Assembly (NCBI GenBank): GCA_015039365.1
Contig: WION01000755.1
Location: 1 to 21,284 of the forward strand
Direction of reading: 5' to 3'
Source: Amanita rubescens
Lineage: Eukaryota; Basidiomycota; Agaricomycetes; Agaricales; Amanitaceae
Length of the DNA stretch: 21,284 nucleotides
A program made the translations under genes and the position numbers. A model generated the notes under the pieces. That model had not been told where the DNA came from. It did no database searches and saw only the letters and a list, made by a program, of their open reading frames with translations. The stretch's first letter is position 1. Each line of letters starts with the position of its first letter. This document shows positions 17,293 to 21,284 of the stretch, one piece after another.

Positions 17293-18663
17293 TTAACTCC
17301 GAGAATCCTCAAACGGATTTTCGGTATACTCTAATTCGTCATCGTCGTCTAACGAGGTTTGCCGCTCGGGTTCCGTTTGTCCAGCCGCCGCAACTTGAGG
17401 TTTCAGCAACGAAACAGGTCGCTTGGGTAAAAGGCCCAGTTTTCCTGTCAGAGAAATGGATAAACCAATAAGCTCAATTCAAAATAATACTTTATACCTC
17501 CATCAATAGTCGTAATTGGCCGTGATCCGATACTCATGCGGGGACTAGCAACATCAGATATTGGTTCGGTCTTTAGCGGAACCGATGTCCCTGTGTCGAT
17601 CGAGACAATGAGGAAATGAATAGTAATATAATATTGACCCCGGACCTGCGTCTTGTTCGACCCCGATGTCGTAGGGATGAACCGGCTTGCCTGTGAGTGC
17701 TGACGAGGAGGATGGGACAACCGTGACTGACGGAGTTGGTTCGTGATATGGCGGTTGCTGTTGACTACCACTGTTGTAAGACCAACGTTGCTTTGAGGCT
17801 CCTGGAGACGGCTCGGCGCCCCACGAAGGTAGATTAGGTGCCTCGGGCCCTTTACTTCCGGCGGGTCTGCAAATGCATAAATTCGGAGAAAATGAATTTG
17901 CCGAATATAGACTCAACTTGTCGTACTCTTGAATCTTGGCTTTAACTTTGGAGAAGAGACTTTCAAAGGTTTTCTTTCCAGCTGGGAAACACTTATGTAG
18001 TAATTGAACGCAGGTTTTGACAACTCCTCACATTCAGCAAATCGACTAATTTGATCTTGGATATCTGAAACGGTATCTTTCTCGGGTGGGGCATCTCGCG
18101 GAGGCTGGGGGCGATAACCGCGGCGCGCAGGGCCGTTATACGGTTGGTAAGGGAGAGCGTGCTGTTGCTGCTCTTCCAGCATAAGTCGGCGAGCCAACTG
18201 TTCATCCAAGTCAACCTGCGACTAAACGGCAATCAGAAGGTGAACTAGCATGGGATAAAAGATTATACATGAGCCTGTCCACCCTGCTGACCAGAAGGCT
18301 CGCTCTTATACTGGGGATCACTCATCCCGAGCAATGCATCGATGGCACGATCCTGGTCCCCTTCTACTGACTGTAGCACGGATAACCTTGTCGACGATTA
18401 GATTAGATCATTTCAGTATTGCTCTCAGCTCACAGGAGACCATCATCATAATCTGGGAAGATAGCACGAAGAGCAGCAACTTGAGGGTCAGCCGGATAAT
18501 CGTCATGTTGCTGAGGTTGCTCCGAGTCTGAATGGTCAACGTTTGTGTGGCTAGTAGGTCCCGGGCTTCCCGTTGGCTTCTGGAAAGTGTCCACGTTGGG
18601 TGAATCATCTTTAGCTTGTTCCGGATTGTTAGACGGTGTGGGCGTCGGCGCGTCGGCGGCCAT
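17293..18663 (-). CDS. CUE-domain ubiquitin-binding protein (Cue5-like)
   Basis: CUE domains bind ubiquitin; yeast Cue5 and human TOLLIP deliver ubiquitinated aggregates to autophagy. Exons (minus strand) are 18663-18434, 18386-18269, 18221-18032, 17981-17918, 17866-17646, 17590-17498 and 17444-17293; 355 residues. The CUE domain lies at about 58-100, with the proline motif IFPDYD and the dileucine AIDALL. A conserved central block reads DLDEQLARRLMLEEQ, then ISRFAESGKKTF and SLFSKVKAKIQEYDK. The rest is Pro/Ser/Gln-rich and disordered, ending LGLLPKRPVSLLKPQ and an acidic EYTENPFED tail. Exon 3 could start at 18215 instead of 18221 (two residues). I see no W-x-x-L/I/V Atg8-binding motif like that of Cue5, so an autophagy role is unproved. 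The start gives MAADAPTPTPS; an upstream in-frame Met would run into the promoter. Confidence 0.85.
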
Positions 18664-18749
18664 GGTGATGACGGAAGTATTGACACTGGTAGATAAAAGC
18701 GCAGCGGTGAAGCACAGCCATGAGTTTCTACCGTAGCCCGTATATATTT
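18664..18749 (-). promoter_or_regulatory. CUE gene promoter inside the RKM4 3' end
   Basis: The 86 bp between the RKM4 stop and the CUE ATG on the same strand include an AATATATA element (minus strand, 18741-18748) directly after the RKM4 stop and about 78 bp before the CUE ATG. This is a fitting TATA distance, and it implies that the RKM4 3' UTR overlaps the CUE promoter. Confidence 0.45.
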
Positions 18750-20606
18750 TCACTTTCTGCCACCTCTTTTGCTCCGCTCTTGCTCATCATCATCCCTTCT
18801 CTTTCTTTTGTTTCCCTTGCCCTCAACTAAGATTTCCTGTAATTTTTCCAGCGTCTTGGATAATATACGCTTTTCGCCCATCCGAACCACAATGGCCTTT
18901 CTCCTATTCTGGGTAGTAGCTTGCTGCAGCAGCACTTCGTCCTCCTGCTTAATATTTAGTTAAGAATATCCAGCGGGCAAGACGTGACATACCGTAAGAT
19001 CATTCGGATATAACTTCAATCTTAGATGCAGTGTCGTAATTAGTACTTGAAGCACTTCTGGTTCCAGTTTCGCCTTTGGAGGTTTGGATTGACTCTTCAA
19101 TTTTTCCCATTCTGAAGTCGACAACAGAAACAGGCGGGCTAGAGATAACAATATGGCAGGAACCTCACAATCTGACTCGATCATGATAACACTAAAGCTA
19201 TGAGTTTTAATGTCGGATCGTCAGCAGAATGCACATACTCGTCACCTCCTTCGTCCAACCACCAGTCAATCCGCTCTCGCAGTTCTGCAGATGAAGAAGT
19301 CGAGCGATGTTGCAAGATGGCATTCACCACTATGTCGGCGCGTATTTCAACGACGTCGCCAGGGTTTCCTACTCCACCATCTGGTAAGGGTATCAGGTCA
19401 ACGTGACCATAGCGCCGAAGTAACTCGCTATTGGGAAGATCTCCATACGTGTTCCACTATTTAGATGTTTAAAATCAGTACGGGGTGCATATAATGCAAA
19501 GGTAGTGTACTATTTGATCTCCTGATTTTATTGGTCCTGTGGTCACCATTCTAAGGCAAGTTTCTTCATGGAATAATTTAGACTGCCATTGCATCAGAAT
19601 TTTAAAATTGGGTTGCCTGTATATGTTACCGCTCACGTTTTCGGTCCCGAATCTCGCATTGAGCATATCTGCCATAGGAACCATGGCGATATAGGAAGCG
19701 TCTTCCTCTTCGTCGCTCTCTTCTGCCAAGTTAGAATTCTGTGGCGAATCACCTATCTCTTCTAGGTCATCTTCGTCGTTTCTGGCATCAGCGTCCGTGC
19801 TATGCCAAGGTTCCACACTGAAGCTCCTGGACAGAATACGACTTCCCATCATATGGAACATCTCCAATGAGTAATGTTTCGCCCAAGTCTCTGGAGGAAA
19901 TAATTCCATCCTGCTCTATTATTCATGAGTTCCGATAGCTAATAAGATGAATATCAAGCGCTAATGTGCCCACCTGGAGCGCAGGAAGAATTTTTGCATT
20001 ATATTCCCGATTTGCTTCATCTTTACCTATTTTTTCTGCCGTTGGATTAGACTTTCCTGCCTACCAATGCAATCCACCAGACTGACCTACCACAGCAGTC
20101 CCCTTCAGTTCATACAAATCATTTTCATTCCAGAACATCGGAGTATCGAAACGATCGGGGAGAATGGCTGCTTGGGGTGTGAAAATGAGCCACAGGAGGG
20201 GTCGCAGAAGAGTTTACCCAGATAGTCGGACCATTTCGATGACTTTTCATTTGCTTGTTCCCACATCATGCAAAGTATGAGGCCTGACCACCCTTTATTT
20301 AGCAACATTTTTTTCCAGTTCTCTATGCCGAAAAGCGACGGCAAGGGACACGTCCCGGTCGATAATATGAGGTGACGTGGCACGGAGAAAATGGTATGCC
20401 CTTCCTGGATTGGACTAAATGGTTACAATTAATTTTTTGGGGGTAGAAGTCCATGCCTGGATATCTCTCATTGCAGCTAAGCCACGGCCACCTTCAGACG
20501 TCGGAAATGTCTCAAAGCATACCGACTCAAGATCTATGTAACCGCCATTATCTTTGAACCAGGAGACAAATGCTGTCAATGCAACATCAGTATCGTCAAT
20601 ATCCAT
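18750..20606 (-). CDS. RKM4: RKM4-type SET-domain ribosomal protein lysine methyltransferase
   Basis: Rkm4 (SETD6 relative) transfers methyl from S-adenosylmethionine to a lysine of ribosomal protein eL42 in yeast. Exons (minus strand) are 20606-20457, 20404-20218, 20167-20087, 20035-19974, 19915-19637, 19582-19511, 19456-19239, 19191-18993 and 18944-18750; 480 residues, close to yeast Rkm4 (494). The SET domain runs from about 20 to 297: GGRGLAAMRDI near the start, MADMLN (241-246) in the place of the family NH motif, then WNTYGDLPNSELLRRYGH with Tyr293. An acidic insert interrupts it at about 196-232. A Rubisco-LSMT-type substrate-binding domain follows, and a Lys/Arg-rich tail (NKRKRRDDDEQERSKRGGRK) looks like a nuclear signal. 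Intron 1 is GC-AG. The exon 8 start (19191 or 19197) and exon 9 start (18944 or 18947) each have a close in-frame alternative. Confidence 0.88.
20405..20456 (-). other. probable GC-AG intron 1 of RKM4
   Basis: The minus-strand donor is CAG|GCATGG and the acceptor ATCCAG. Joining gives MRDIQEGHTIFSVPRH, as expected for this family, and no GT donor is near. The context (GCATGG) is weaker than GCAAGT. Both intron ends carry the direct repeat ATCCAGG, so the exact cut is inferred from the AG rule. Confidence 0.65.
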
Positions 20607-21284
20607 AGTTGACGGAGCCGTGAGTGTCTGGTTGAAGGCGATCAGATGATGTCCTGAAAAGGAAACAATATCTACAAACTAGTAGACATCTCTACGCCAA
20701 TCGTCTATTTAGTATTACTTCCACATGCGTAGGACTATTCTGAAATTTGGCTGAACTCACATTACCAACTGGCCGCAGTTCTCGGTTGCCAACAGTTAAA
20801 TGATATAGAAGAACTTACGGCAGTCATTGGAGCATGTTGCCCTAGTAAGCTACTCTGGTTCACCGTGCGCATCACTGATTCGTCTTTGAGTCGTATCGCA
20901 GGGCAGCGGTGATTGATACGTATCTGTCCAATACTTTTTTTTCCCCAGACATTTCGCTAACACCTAGATATTTTGTCGACACAGATTCATTTTTTGGGAA
21001 ATAACATATCCATTAATCCAGCGACATCTTTTGAAAATTAGTCTATGGCTATGTTCAGGTAGCGGCATTCAGCCAGAAGATGAGCCAGTTTTCATGTCCG
21101 GCAGCGTCGCACGTAATGCTGCTAGTCGAGTACTAATACTAGAACACCTTTCTTTGACGAGTCCACCCAAGCCTAAATTACGGGCATAGAAATACACTTC
21201 GTTAGCTGACAAATAAGACCCGACCAACAGTCAGGCTAACTTGGAAATTGGAGTACTGCCGCTGCTAGTCCCTAGTATCTCCCG
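20607..21284. other. right flank without a supportable gene
   Basis: No open frame reaches 60 codons. The first 150 bp or so should be the RKM4 promoter. On the minus strand from about 21125 to 20970 one frame is protein-like (KLAHLLAECRYLN, then FSKDVAGLMDMLFPKK) but broken by TGA, TAA and TGA. The HLL-x-x-C pattern recalls the zinc-like tail of retrotransposon RNase H regions, but this is weak. It could equally be exons of an upstream gene whose introns I cannot place. Confidence 0.3.

Noticed and set aside
17448..17771. Long minus-strand open frame overlapping the CUE gene
   Set aside because: It is out of frame with the conserved CUE protein blocks and has a composition typical of a shifted reading; the spliced model joins both flanks in frame.
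20405..20465. U12-type AT-AC intron in RKM4 (ATATCC donor)
   Set aside because: No matching branch site or AC end is present, and the GC-AG reading restores the protein frame with a normal intron length.
1..21284. tRNA genes, rRNA, CRISPR arrays, LTR pairs
   Set aside because: None seen on reading both strands: no cloverleaf with A and B boxes, no regularly spaced repeats, no long direct repeats. A short or degenerate copy could be missed by eye.

Overview
This window is nuclear DNA of a filamentous basidiomycete, most likely a mushroom-forming Agaricomycete. The evidence is dense genes split by many short introns (78 inferred in nine host genes, about 44-62 nt each), short intergenic gaps, and protein sequences of fungal type. 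Gene models were built by hand: for each gene I chose GT-AG (or GC-AG) junctions that join conserved protein blocks in frame. All nine models close as whole codons from ATG to stop. There is no prokaryotic signal, tRNA, rRNA or CRISPR array.

Layout. Positions 1-2690 are an accessory flank. It holds a decayed Helitron N-terminal gene (zinc-cluster plus DUF6570-like region, broken by an in-frame TGA), an unrecognised coding-like stretch, and an imperfect 78-88 bp tandem duplication. From 2691 to 20606 there are nine conserved genes: ADA2 (+, SAGA adaptor), a CDC11-type septin (+), a CLC chloride/proton exchanger with CBS domains (+), TSR1 (-, 40S ribosome maturation), a short-chain dehydrogenase with a C-terminal membrane segment (+), an ARL3/ARFRP1-type GTPase (-), VMA16 (+, V-ATPase subunit c''), a CUE-domain ubiquitin-binding protein (-) and an RKM4-type SET methyltransferase (-). 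The last 680 bp hold no gene I can support, only a weak stop-ridden coding-like trace.

Organisation. ADA2, CDC11 and CLC run head to tail. CLC and TSR1 converge. TSR1 and the dehydrogenase diverge from a 106 bp gap with a CACGTG box. ARL3 and VMA16 diverge with only 48 bp between their start codons. VMA16 and the CUE gene converge. RKM4 and the CUE gene are in tandem with 86 bp between them. There is no biosynthetic cluster here. Loose themes are endomembrane acidification and traffic (CLC, VMA16, ARL3) and ribosome production or modification (TSR1, RKM4).

I found no clear new multi-gene system. The most useful observations are three GC-AG introns, a dehydrogenase intron whose retention would replace the membrane tail, very compact divergent promoters, several translatable or NAGNAG splice choices, the broken Helitron, and unrecognised coding-like stretches at 2077-2500, 10541-10779 and in the last 300 bp.
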